A DNA stretch of 64,000 nucleotides from Curvibacter sp. AEP1-3 (GTDB taxonomy: Bacteria > Pseudomonadota > Gammaproteobacteria > Burkholderiales > Burkholderiaceae_C): contig NZ_CP015698.1 of assembly GCF_002163715.1 (NCBI RefSeq), positions 1,922,001 to 1,986,000 of the forward strand, in the 5' to 3' direction. The notes under the pieces were generated by a model. The model was given only the letters and a program-made list of their open reading frames with translations, was not told the origin of the DNA and searched no databases. How positions within the stretch are numbered: the first letter of the stretch is position 1; the number at the start of each line of letters is the position of its first letter. A program made the translations under genes and the position numbers. This document shows, in pieces, positions 29,780 through 38,429 of the stretch.

Positions 29780-30656
29780 CCGCACCCCTGTCTGTCGTGC
29801 GTTTGGCACGCAAGCGCCACACCCCCACCATGACCAGTGCCAGCACCGACAGCACCATGGCCAGTTTGCGCACCCAGGTCAGCCGCGGGTCTTCATAAGT
29901 TAGGGTCTCGGTGTCTATCCAGCGGCGCAGCAGCGCCTGACGGGTAGCGGGCGTGATGTCCTTGAGGCCGGCATTCAAGGCATCGCCCAGCCCTGTCAAC
30001 TCTTTGCGATAGGCAAAACTCAGCTCGTACTCAAACGGTAGCGACTCCACCACCTGCACACCGCGTATGCCGCTGTGGCGGGTGGCATCGCTCACGCTGG
30101 CCACATCCGCCACCACGCCGTCTACGTCACCACGCATCAAGCCTTGCAGCGCGGCCACATCATCGGGCACTGCGACCCAGCGCACTTGCGGGTAGGTGGC
30201 GCGGACAAAGCTTTCCACGGCATAGCCTTTACCTACTGCGACCGAACGGCCAGCAAGGTCTTTCAGGGTTGGAGGCACCGGCCCCTGCCTCACCACCAAC
30301 ACGGCGGGTACTTTGACGTAGGGCTCCGTGAAGGCCAAAAACTCGGCCCGCTCCGGGGTGGGACGCAAGGAGGAAATCAGGTCTACCTCGCCACGGCGCG
30401 CCGCCTGCAAGATGTTCGCAAGATTGTCTGCAGACAGCACCTGCACGTCGCCCCCCAAACGGGGCTTGAGGATGTCCAGCACATCGATGGACAGGCCTTG
30501 CACCTGCCCGGCAGGCCCGGCGCTGACAAAGGGGGCGTAATCTCTTTCAGGCGCAAAGCGGATGGTTTGTGCCACCACTGCGCCATGCAGCATGCCCAGG
30601 CAAAAAGCCATCAGCCCGAAGAAGGTGCGCCGGCAAGAGCTTGTGGTGTGCGCCAT
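29769..30656 (-). CDS. Periplasmic solute-binding (family 3) protein with C-terminal membrane anchor
   Basis: A 295-residue protein. A signal peptide (to about residue 29, GAVVAQ) is followed by a complete SBP_bac_3 fold (about 32-250: IRFAPERDYAPFVS, GDVQVLSADNLANIL, DVDGVVADVASV, FAYRKEL). A single membrane helix (about 262-280, VRKLAMVLSVLALVMVGVW) and a short basic tail end it. Transport SBPs do not carry such an anchor; it is typical of sensory proteins in which an SBP fold precedes a kinase or GGDEF domain. The coupled downstream gene is a diguanylate cyclase, suggesting a split receptor. Confidence 0.8.
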   Translation of the reverse strand: MAHTTSSCRRTFFGLMAFCLGMLHGAVVAQTIRFAPERDYAPFVSAGPAGQVQGLSIDVLDILKPRLGGDVQVLSADNLANILQAARRGEVDLISSLRPTPERAEFLAFTEPYVKVPAVLVVRQGPVPPTLKDLAGRSVAVGKGYAVESFVRATYPQVRWVAVPDDVAALQGLMRGDVDGVVADVASVSDATRHSGIRGVQVVESLPFEYELSFAYRKELTGLGDALNAGLKDITPATRQALLRRWIDTETLTYEDPRLTWVRKLAMVLSVLALVMVGVWRLRAKRTTDRGADGL

Positions 30657-30786
30657 GGTTGTGTCCCTCTCGTTGTGTCTGCTGGAGTGCAGTGTCCGAG
30701 TCCTTGAAGTCAGTATAGGACCGGCCCCGCCGCGCGCCTAGCCCCCACAGGCGGTGCTAGCATGACGTTTTGACCAAGGATTGCGC

Positions 30787-31470
30787 ATGATCAAGCTCTA
30801 CATCGGTAACAAAAATTATTCTTCGTGGTCCATGCGCCCTTGGGTGCTTTTGAAGCAGGCCGGAATCGATTTTGAAGAAGTCATGGTCCGCTTCGACTCC
30901 TTCGACAGCCAGTCGCAATTCAAAACCACGCTCTCCAAACTCAGCCCCACCGGCAAGGTGCCTTTGCTGGTTGATGGCGACCTCGCGGTCTGGGACACCT
31001 TGGCCATTGCCGAGTACGTGGCCGAAGAGTTTCCCAACCTGCAGCTCTGGCCCGCCGACAAAGCCGCCCGTGCACGGGCCCGCAGCGTGTGCGCCGAGAT
31101 GCACTCCGGCTTCACCGGCCTGCGCAGCAACTGCCCCATGAACATCGAGGCCACCCTGCTGGAAACCGGCGCCCTGATCTGGCGCGACAAGCCCTCCGTG
31201 CGTGCGGATGTGGCCCGCCTGAGCGCCATGTGGGAAGAGCTGCTGGCCCAGTATGGCGGCCCCATGTTGTTCGGCCAGTTCTCAGTGGCGGATGCGTACT
31301 TCGCGCCCGTCTGCGCCCGCCTCAAAACGTATGGCTTGCCGGTCAGTCCGGTGGTGGGTGCCTATGTGTCCCGCGTGCTGGCCCTTCCCGGTGTGCAGGC
31401 CTGGATCACCGGCGCGCTGGCAGAGAAAGATTTTCTGGACTTTGAAGAACCCTACCGCCTGCAACGCTGA
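30787..31470 (+). CDS. Glutathione S-transferase family protein
   Basis: A 227-residue GST: thioredoxin-fold N-terminal domain with IGNKNYSSWSMRPWVLLK (residues 5-22, catalytic Ser region), the cis-Pro site GKVPLLVD, and the SNAIAEYV-like WDTLAIAEYVAEEFP. An all-helical C-terminal domain follows. The ATG at 30787 is used; a TTG two codons earlier is possible. cca begins 25 bases later. The substrate is unknown. Confidence 0.9.
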   Translation: MIKLYIGNKNYSSWSMRPWVLLKQAGIDFEEVMVRFDSFDSQSQFKTTLSKLSPTGKVPLLVDGDLAVWDTLAIAEYVAEEFPNLQLWPADKAARARARSVCAEMHSGFTGLRSNCPMNIEATLLETGALIWRDKPSVRADVARLSAMWEELLAQYGGPMLFGQFSVADAYFAPVCARLKTYGLPVSPVVGAYVSRVLALPGVQAWITGALAEKDFLDFEEPYRLQR

Positions 31471-31495
31471 GCCACTTCCTCAACCCGCGCCTTCC

Positions 31496-32797
31496 ATGCC
31501 CGCCAGCTCGTCCACCATCTCCCACGCCACCGGCACCTTTCTGGTGGGCGGTGCCGTGCGCGACGCGCTGTTGGGCCTGGAGGTGAAAGACCGCGACTGG
31601 GTGGTTGTAGGCAGCAGCCCGCAGCAAATGCTGGATGCGGGCTACCTCGCCGTGGGCAAAGACTTCCCGGTGTTCTTGCACCCCCGCACTCAAGAGGAAT
31701 ACGCCCTGGCCCGCACCGAGCGCAAAACCGCGCCCGGCTACAAGGGCTTTGCGGTGCACGCCGCACCGGATGTGACGCTGGAAGAAGACTTGGCCCGGCG
31801 CGACCTTACTATCAATTCCATAGCTGCTTGCGCAGATTCTACGGGCGTCAATGGCACTTTTGACCCAAAAGATCTTGTTGATCCCTTCGGCGGGCAGGCA
31901 GACCTGCAGATGCGTGTACTGCGCCATGTGACGCCTGCCTTTCGCGAAGACCCGGTGCGCATCCTCCGTGTGGCCCGGTTTGCGGCGCGGTTTATCGAGT
32001 TCAGCGTTGCACCTGAGACCACCGCCCTGATGCAGACCATGGTGGAAGACGGCGAGGTGGACCACCTGGTGCCTGAGCGCGTGTGGCAAGAGATCGCCAA
32101 AGGCCTGATGGAAGCCCAGCCCTCCCGCATGTTTGAAGTGATGCGCAGCTGCGGCGCCCTGAGGCGCCTGCTGCCTGAGCTGGACCGGCTCTGGGGCGTA
32201 CCCCAAAGCCCCGAGCACCACCCCGAGGTGGACACGGGCATGCACGTCATGCTCGTGCTGGACCGCGCCGCCCAGCTGGATGCGCCGCTGGCGGTGCGCT
32301 TTGCCTGCCTGGGCCACGACCTGGGCAAAGGCACCACGCCCGCAGACGTGCTGCCCCGCCACATCGGCCATGAGGAGCGCAGCGCCCGCCTGCTCAAAGC
32401 CGTTTGCCAGCGGCTGCGCGTGCCCAACGACTGTGCCGAGCTGGCCGACGTAGTCGCCCGCGAGCACGGCAACATCCACCGCAGCGGCTCGCTCAACGCT
32501 GCTTCCCTGCTGCGCCTCCTGGAGCGCTGCGACGCCATCCGCAAGCCTGAGCGCTTTCGCGCCGCCTTGCTGGCCTGCCAGTGCGATGCCCAAGGCCGCC
32601 TCGGGCTGCACGATGCGCCCTACCCCCAAGCCCAGCGGCTGGGGCAGGCGCTAGACCTCGCACTGGCAGTTGCTACAGACTCCATAGCTGCTCGCGCAAT
32701 ATCCATGGGCGCCACCGGCCCAAAGATAGGTCAATTCATCCAAACCGCCCGCGCTGAGGCCATTGCCGCTGGCCTGCCGGCTGCCATCACTGCCTGA
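31496..32797 (+). CDS. cca: CCA-adding enzyme, multifunctional type
   Basis: A 433-residue tRNA nucleotidyltransferase that builds or repairs the 3' CCA end. The N-terminal catalytic GGAVRDALLGL loop and metal-binding DxD (Asp32, Asp34 in KDRDW) are intact, as is ARRDLTIN. An HD domain with LGHDLGKG shows the multifunctional (phosphatase/phosphodiesterase) form. Two dispersed-repeat copies sit inside the gene. One follows TINS and adds about a dozen residues (IAACADSTGVNGTFDPKD) before LVDPFGGQ; the other encodes DSIAARAISMGATGPK near the C-terminus. Both are in frame. Confidence 0.95.
   Translation: MPASSSTISHATGTFLVGGAVRDALLGLEVKDRDWVVVGSSPQQMLDAGYLAVGKDFPVFLHPRTQEEYALARTERKTAPGYKGFAVHAAPDVTLEEDLARRDLTINSIAACADSTGVNGTFDPKDLVDPFGGQADLQMRVLRHVTPAFREDPVRILRVARFAARFIEFSVAPETTALMQTMVEDGEVDHLVPERVWQEIAKGLMEAQPSRMFEVMRSCGALRRLLPELDRLWGVPQSPEHHPEVDTGMHVMLVLDRAAQLDAPLAVRFACLGHDLGKGTTPADVLPRHIGHEERSARLLKAVCQRLRVPNDCAELADVVAREHGNIHRSGSLNAASLLRLLERCDAIRKPERFRAALLACQCDAQGRLGLHDAPYPQAQRLGQALDLALAVATDSIAARAISMGATGPKIGQFIQTARAEAIAAGLPAAITA
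31806..31869 (+). repeat. Dispersed ~50-bp repeat, first copy in cca
   Basis: TTACTATCAATTCCATAGCT, GCTTGCGCA, then GATTCTACGGGCGTCAATGG and a TTTTGACCCAAAA tail. It encodes S-I-A-A-C-A-D-S-T-G and falls between two motifs that are normally close together in CCA-adding enzymes (RRDLTIN... and DPFGGQ), which shows it is an insertion. Confidence 0.8.
32670..32720 (+). repeat. Dispersed ~50-bp repeat, second copy in cca
   Basis: TTGCTACAGACTCCATAGCT, GCTCGCGCA, then ATATCCATGGGCGCCACCGG. It encodes S-I-A-A-R-A-I-S-M-G-A-T-G near the C-terminus of the CCA enzyme. Confidence 0.8.
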
Positions 32798-32845
32798 GGG
32801 TTGTTCCGCTGCCAGCGGCGGGGCTTGCCTTGGTATGCTCCAAGC

Positions 32846-33547
32846 ATGGCCCATTTACTGATTGTTGAAGACGATGAATTGCTGCGCGACGGCCTGTGCG
32901 CGCAGCTGGTACACGCCGGCCACAGCGTGAGCAGCGCCAGCGACGGCGCGCAAGCCCAAGGCCTGCTGGAGTCCACCCGCTTTGACGGCGTGGTGCTGGA
33001 CCTGGGCCTGCCGGTCGTGGACGGCATTGCCGTGCTGCAATGGATACGCCAGCGCCTGGCCGCGCTGCCGGTGCTCATCCTCACCGCGCGCGATGGCGTG
33101 GACGACCGCGTGCAAGGCCTGAACGCCGGTGCCGACGACTACCTCACCAAACCCTTCAACATGGCCGAGCTGCTGGCCCGCCTGCAGGCCATGCTGCGCC
33201 GCTCCCGCCTGCCCGCATTCGGTGGTTCGCTGGAGGTGCAAAGCACCCACAGCCGCAACCTGCGTCTGGACCCGGTACTGCCCCTGGCGTGGCTGGGCGA
33301 TGACCCGATGGAGCTCACCCACCGCGAATGGTCTTTGCTTTCGCTGCTGGTCAACAACATGGGGCAGGTCGTCGGCCGGGAAGACGTGTTGTCCGTCTGG
33401 CAGACCGCTCCGCTGGAGGGCGGCGCCGCCGGCTCCAACGCGCTGGAGGTGTACGTGCACCGCCTGCGCCGCAAGCTCACCGATAGCGGCTTGAACATCC
33501 GCAACGTGCGCGGCCTGGGCTACATGCTCGAATCGGACACTCCGTGA
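32846..33547 (+). CDS. OmpR-family response regulator (TctD/QseB-like)
   Basis: A 233-residue regulator. The receiver domain has the acidic pair in IVEDDELLRDGL, phospho-acceptor Asp in VVLDLGLPVVDG (about 52) and Lys in DDYLTKPF. The C-terminal winged helix holds LTHREWSLLSLL and the RxxRRKL recognition region. The ATG at 32846 begins the canonical receiver. Its stop overlaps the kinase GTG (GTGA), so the pair is coupled. Confidence 0.92.
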   Translation: MAHLLIVEDDELLRDGLCAQLVHAGHSVSSASDGAQAQGLLESTRFDGVVLDLGLPVVDGIAVLQWIRQRLAALPVLILTARDGVDDRVQGLNAGADDYLTKPFNMAELLARLQAMLRRSRLPAFGGSLEVQSTHSRNLRLDPVLPLAWLGDDPMELTHREWSLLSLLVNNMGQVVGREDVLSVWQTAPLEGGAAGSNALEVYVHRLRRKLTDSGLNIRNVRGLGYMLESDTP

Positions 33548-34920
33548 GCCGCCCTGCGCGCTTCTCGCTCAAGCGGCAGTTGTTGATCTGGTTGCTGCTG
33601 CCCCAGCTGGTGTTGTGGCTCATGGGTGGCGTGCTGGCATTCCGCGTGGCGCTGGCCTATGCGGAGAAAACCATTGACCAGTCGCTCACGCAATCGGTGC
33701 GCTCGCTGGCAAGGCAGGTCAAGCCCATGGGCTCCGGCCTGCTGGTGGACTTTCCGCGTGCGGCGCGCGACATCATCGAACAAGACCCGGACGACCGCGT
33801 GGCCTACATGGTGTCCTCCCCGCCCGGTAGCTTCTTGCTGGGCAACACCAAAATCCCCGGGCGCACGCCCGACCTGTACTCCGCCGACAACGAGCCCGTG
33901 CTCTACGAAGTGGTGATGGATGGCCGGCCCATGCGCGTGGCCTCCATCGACCTGAGTTTTGGCGATGGTTTCACCGACCAACGCATGCGGGTGCAGGTGG
34001 CCAAGAGCCTGGTAGCGCAGCAACGCATTGCCCGGGAGCTGGTGCGTGATGTGCTCTTCCCGTTGCTGATTTTGGGCGCCGTGCTCAGCGTGCTGGTGTA
34101 CGAGGGTATTCGCCGCGGTTTGGCTCCACTGGAGCGACTGGAAGCGCAGCTGGCCAACCGGAACATGGCGTCACTCTCGCCCATCGAGATGACGCAGGCG
34201 CCGGAAGAAGTGCACTCGCTGGCTAACACGCTGAACCAGCTGCTCACCACCCTGCGCCGCAGCTTGAGCCAGGAAAAGCGCTTCTTGAATGACGCCGCCC
34301 ACCAACTGCGTACTCCGCTGGCCGGCCTGATCAGCCAGACCGAACTGGCCATGCAAGAGAAAGACCCCGAGGCCTTGCAACAGCGCCTGACCAAAGTGCA
34401 CACCGGCGCCCAACGCAGCGCCCACTTGGTGCACCAGCTGCTGTCTTTGGCCCGCACGGAGGCGGAGGTGAGCCTGGTCCCGGTGGATGCCGCGTCGCTG
34501 GCGCGCGAAGTGGCCCGCGAATGGACGCGCCGCGCTTTGGCGGCTGGCGTGGACTTGGGTTACGAAGGCGAAGACAGCGTCATGGTGCCCGCCGACAAAC
34601 TGCTGCTGCGCGAAGTGCTGAGCAACCTCATCGACAACGCCCTGCGCTACGCCGGCAAAGGCGCCGTCGTCACCCTGCGCACCACGGTGCACGATGGCTT
34701 CTGCTGGCTGGATGTGGAAGACACCGGCCCCGGCGTCTCTGGTGAGCAGCTGGAGCGGGTGTTTGAACGCTTCTGGCGCGCCAGCGAACTGCCCGGCGGC
34801 TGTGGCCTTGGACTGTCCATCGTGGCGGAAATTGCACGGCGGCATAACGGCACGGCAACAGCGCAGACGACATTGCCGCATGGGTTGACGATTCGGTTGC
34901 AGTTGCCGTTGCAGGGGTGA
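33544..34920 (+). CDS. Sensor histidine kinase (TctE-like)
   Basis: A 458-residue membrane kinase starting at GTG. TM1 is at about 14-34, a ~150-residue periplasmic domain of the 2CSK_N type as in TctE, and TM2 at about 168-188. HAMP-like linker, HisKA with His in FLNDAAHQLRTPLAGL, and HATPase with N box (LSNLIDNALRYA), G1 (VEDTGPGV) and G2 (GGCGLGLSI) follow. TctE-type kinases commonly respond to tricarboxylates and act with TctD on tct transport genes, but none are nearby, so the signal is open. Confidence 0.9.
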   Translation: MSRPARFSLKRQLLIWLLLPQLVLWLMGGVLAFRVALAYAEKTIDQSLTQSVRSLARQVKPMGSGLLVDFPRAARDIIEQDPDDRVAYMVSSPPGSFLLGNTKIPGRTPDLYSADNEPVLYEVVMDGRPMRVASIDLSFGDGFTDQRMRVQVAKSLVAQQRIARELVRDVLFPLLILGAVLSVLVYEGIRRGLAPLERLEAQLANRNMASLSPIEMTQAPEEVHSLANTLNQLLTTLRRSLSQEKRFLNDAAHQLRTPLAGLISQTELAMQEKDPEALQQRLTKVHTGAQRSAHLVHQLLSLARTEAEVSLVPVDAASLAREVAREWTRRALAAGVDLGYEGEDSVMVPADKLLLREVLSNLIDNALRYAGKGAVVTLRTTVHDGFCWLDVEDTGPGVSGEQLERVFERFWRASELPGGCGLGLSIVAEIARRHNGTATAQTTLPHGLTIRLQLPLQG

Positions 34921-35096
34921 TGGTGGGGGCAGCTATGCAGCGGAAGCAGTCATTGCATGTACTCACCCATTTGGGTGATTTACACGACACATACCACGCT
35001 CCACAATCGGCTACGCCGCGGAAGCAGACCTTTGCAATTGATGCAGATAATCCCAACTCCCTCCCTAAGCAGTCATTGAAATTCTGCAAACTCCGT
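34921..35096. other. Non-coding patch of different composition with a 12-bp direct repeat
   Basis: 176 bases, visibly less GC-rich than the flanking genes. AAGCAGTCATTG occurs at 34944-34955 and again at 35067-35078; GCGGAAGCAG also recurs (34940 and 35018 areas). No RNA gene is recognised. It looks like accessory intergenic debris leading to the gene at 35097. Confidence 0.4.
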
Positions 35097-35438
35097 ATGA
35101 AGTATTCTGTCTGCGTACTATTCTGTGTATCCTGCTTTTGTGCCGTTGCTGGACCAGCGAGCTATCCAGCCAGTGCTCGGCAGTTAGCCGAATGGCGAAG
35201 TGGGGACGCGAATACTCGAAAGCAGTTTGATAACTACATCTTGGCGTCATACAAATCGCTTCGGGCGAAGCATCTCGTATGCCCACCTAAAGGACGGACT
35301 GACGTTGCAAACGAAAGCGCCGCGCTATTAGCTGCTGAAGTGGGCGTGGATCAGGGCCTATTTGATATTGATGGTCCGGCGATGCCAGCGGTTGCTGATG
35401 CCCTTGGATTTTGGTTTCCCTGCCCATCTCAGCGATAA
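35097..35438 (+). CDS. Small secreted protein, possibly Rap1a/Tai-like
   Basis: A 113-residue protein with a Cys-rich signal sequence (MKYSVCVLFCVSCFCAVAG). The C-terminal half, VCPPKGRTD...ALLAAEVGVD...AVADALGFWFPC, follows the Rap1a/Tai pattern (CxPxGxT... helices ...AL..aFPC). That fold is known from type VI secretion immunity proteins and from many orphan envelope proteins. The N-terminal Rap1a Cys (LxxLC) is not obvious, so the match is weak. Base composition differs from the neighbours. No T6SS effector is adjacent. An in-frame ATG 60 codons earlier is considered unlikely. Confidence 0.5.
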   Translation: MKYSVCVLFCVSCFCAVAGPASYPASARQLAEWRSGDANTRKQFDNYILASYKSLRAKHLVCPPKGRTDVANESAALLAAEVGVDQGLFDIDGPAMPAVADALGFWFPCPSQR

Positions 35439-35523
35439 CCGCTTCCAGCCCTTTCCTGCTATCCCTTTGAGCGACCGCTTTGGAGCACTGGGAATGTCTC
35501 CTAACAGTCTTTTGCAGACATAG

Positions 35524-35562
35524 AAAAAACCGGACTCCCCTGATCGGGCGGCCCGGTTTTTT
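35524..35562. terminator. Bidirectional terminator between the 35097 gene and the sugar transporter operon
   Basis: AAAAAACCGG ... CCGGTTTTTT with a GC-containing interior loop. It has A and T tracts on both sides, so it can end transcription from both the small protein gene and the converging ABC transporter operon. Confidence 0.75.
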
Positions 35563-35580
35563 CATTAAGGCCTAGAAGCC

Positions 35581-36657
<1,077 letters not shown>

Positions 36658-36660
36658 TTT

Positions 36661-37515
36661 TTATCCTTTCACCGCGCCAGCGGTGAGACCTTTAACGAAG
36701 TATTGACCTGCCAGTACGTAGACCAACATAGTGGGGAGACCTGCGATCACGGCCGCAGCCATGTCGACGTTGTAGCTTTTGACACTGCTGGAGGTGTTGG
36801 CCATGTTGTTCAGGCCGACAGTGATGGGCTTGCTGTCCGCGCCGCTGAAGGCCACGCCGAACAGGAAGTCATTCCAGATGTTGGTGAATTGCCAGATGAG
36901 CGTCACCATCAGGATCGGGGTGGACATGGGCACCACGATGCGGAAGAAGATGCGCCAGAAACCGGCACCGTCAATGCGCGCAGCGTTCACCAGCTCTTTG
37001 GGGATGGCGGTGTAGTAGTTGCGGAAGAACAGCGTGGTACCAGCCAAGCCGGCAATGCAGTGCACCAGCACCAAGCCACCCAGCGAGCTGGAAAGGCCCA
37101 GGTAACCCAACACCTGACTCATGGGCAGGAGCACCACCTGGAAAGGCATGAACACGCCGAACAACATGAAGCCGAACAGCACCTCGCTGCCTTTGAACTT
37201 CCACATGCTCAGCACGTAGCCGTTGATGGCGCCCCAGGCGGTGGAGATCAGCACGGCGGGCACCGCCATGATGATGGAGTTCATGAAGTAAGGCTGCAAG
37301 CCGCGGCAGTCCACACCGGTACAGGCGCTGGACCAGGCGAGTTGCCAGGATTCGAAATTGAGGGAGGTGGGCAGGCTCAGCAAGTTGCCGGAGCGGATTT
37401 GCTCGGCATCTTTGAATGAGGTGGCCAACATCACGTACAGCGGCGCCAGGAAGAAAAAGGCGGCCAACAGCAACGTACCGTAGATAAGGATGCGGGGTAG
37501 GTTTTTAGACAACAT
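36661..37515 (-). CDS. Sugar ABC transporter permease (MalG/GtsC type)
   Basis: A 284-residue inner-membrane permease with six membrane segments. The EAA loop is ELVNAARIDGAGFWRIFFRI (about 171-190), which docks on the ATPase. Typical MalG-family endings (KSYNVDMAAAVIAGLPTMLVY) follow. It lies 3 bases from the ATPase gene and 30 from the other permease. Confidence 0.93.
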   Translation of the reverse strand: MLSKNLPRILIYGTLLLAAFFFLAPLYVMLATSFKDAEQIRSGNLLSLPTSLNFESWQLAWSSACTGVDCRGLQPYFMNSIIMAVPAVLISTAWGAINGYVLSMWKFKGSEVLFGFMLFGVFMPFQVVLLPMSQVLGYLGLSSSLGGLVLVHCIAGLAGTTLFFRNYYTAIPKELVNAARIDGAGFWRIFFRIVVPMSTPILMVTLIWQFTNIWNDFLFGVAFSGADSKPITVGLNNMANTSSSVKSYNVDMAAAVIAGLPTMLVYVLAGQYFVKGLTAGAVKG

Positions 37516-37545
37516 AGGGTGCGATCGTGGTGGTACGGTCGTGGA

Positions 37546-38424
37546 TTAACGGTCGTGAGGTTTGGTGCGCAATTCGCTGTACAGATACGGCACCACGAGG
37601 GCCGCCACGAACATCAGCATCATGGTGGCGCTGGCGGCACCCAGACCGATCTGGCCGCGGGTGAAGCTCATCACGTACATGAAGGTGGCAGGCACGTCAG
37701 ATGCATAGCCGGGGCCGCCAGACGTGAGTGCCATCACCAGGTCAAAGCTCTTGATAGAGAGGTGCGACAACACCAGCACGGTGGAGAACACCACGGGGCG
37801 CAGGATAGGAAGAATGATGCGCCAATAGATGCGGGGCAAGGATGCGCCGTCGATCTGGGCGGCTTTGATGATGCTGTCGTCAATGCCGCGCAGGCCGGCC
37901 AGCGACAAGGCCATGGCAAAGCCCGCGGACTGCCAGATGCCGGCAATCACCACGCAGTAAATGGCGGTGTCAGACTGCACCAGCCAGTCGAAGCTGAAGC
38001 TGGTCCAGCCGAAGTCGTGCGCCAACTTCTCCAAACCCAGGCTGGGGTTCAAGATCCATTTCCAGGCAGTGCCGGTCACGATGAACGACAAGGCCATGGG
38101 GTACAGGTAAATGGTGCGCAGCACGCCTTCGGCACGGATTTTCTGGTCCAGAAAAATCGCCAAGGCCATGCCCAGGATCATGGAGCCACCCACATACAAC
38201 ACGCTGAAGATGCCGAGGTTTTTGAGGGCGATGTACCAACGGTCCATCTCCCACAGGCGCACGTACTGCTCCAGCCCCACGAACTCTTCGTAGTTGGGCA
38301 GCATGCGCGAGCCGGTGACCGACAGGATGCCGTTCCAGATCATGAATCCGTAAATGAAGGCGAAGCCGAGCACAAAGCCCGGGGCAATCACCAGCTTGGG
38401 GAGGATGTTTTCAAGGGTTTTCAT
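37546..38424 (-). CDS. Sugar ABC transporter permease (MalF/GtsB type)
   Basis: A 292-residue permease with six membrane segments. The EAA loop is DDSIIKAAQIDGASLPRIYW (about 187-206). It starts MKTLENILPKLVIAPGF, with the first membrane helix at residues 9-30. Only 5 bases separate it from the upstream solute-binding-protein gene, so it is cotranscribed. It partners the permease at 36661. Confidence 0.93.
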   Translation of the reverse strand: MKTLENILPKLVIAPGFVLGFAFIYGFMIWNGILSVTGSRMLPNYEEFVGLEQYVRLWEMDRWYIALKNLGIFSVLYVGGSMILGMALAIFLDQKIRAEGVLRTIYLYPMALSFIVTGTAWKWILNPSLGLEKLAHDFGWTSFSFDWLVQSDTAIYCVVIAGIWQSAGFAMALSLAGLRGIDDSIIKAAQIDGASLPRIYWRIILPILRPVVFSTVLVLSHLSIKSFDLVMALTSGGPGYASDVPATFMYVMSFTRGQIGLGAASATMMLMFVAALVVPYLYSELRTKPHDR

Positions 38425-38429
38425 AAGTC

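Noticed and set aside
31406..32629. 407-codon minus-strand open frame opposite cca
   Set aside because: Antisense shadow of cca.
34917..35096. 60-codon N-terminal extension of the small secreted protein at 35097
   Set aside because: It overlaps the kinase stop, lacks family resemblance and would hide the clear signal peptide starting at 35097.
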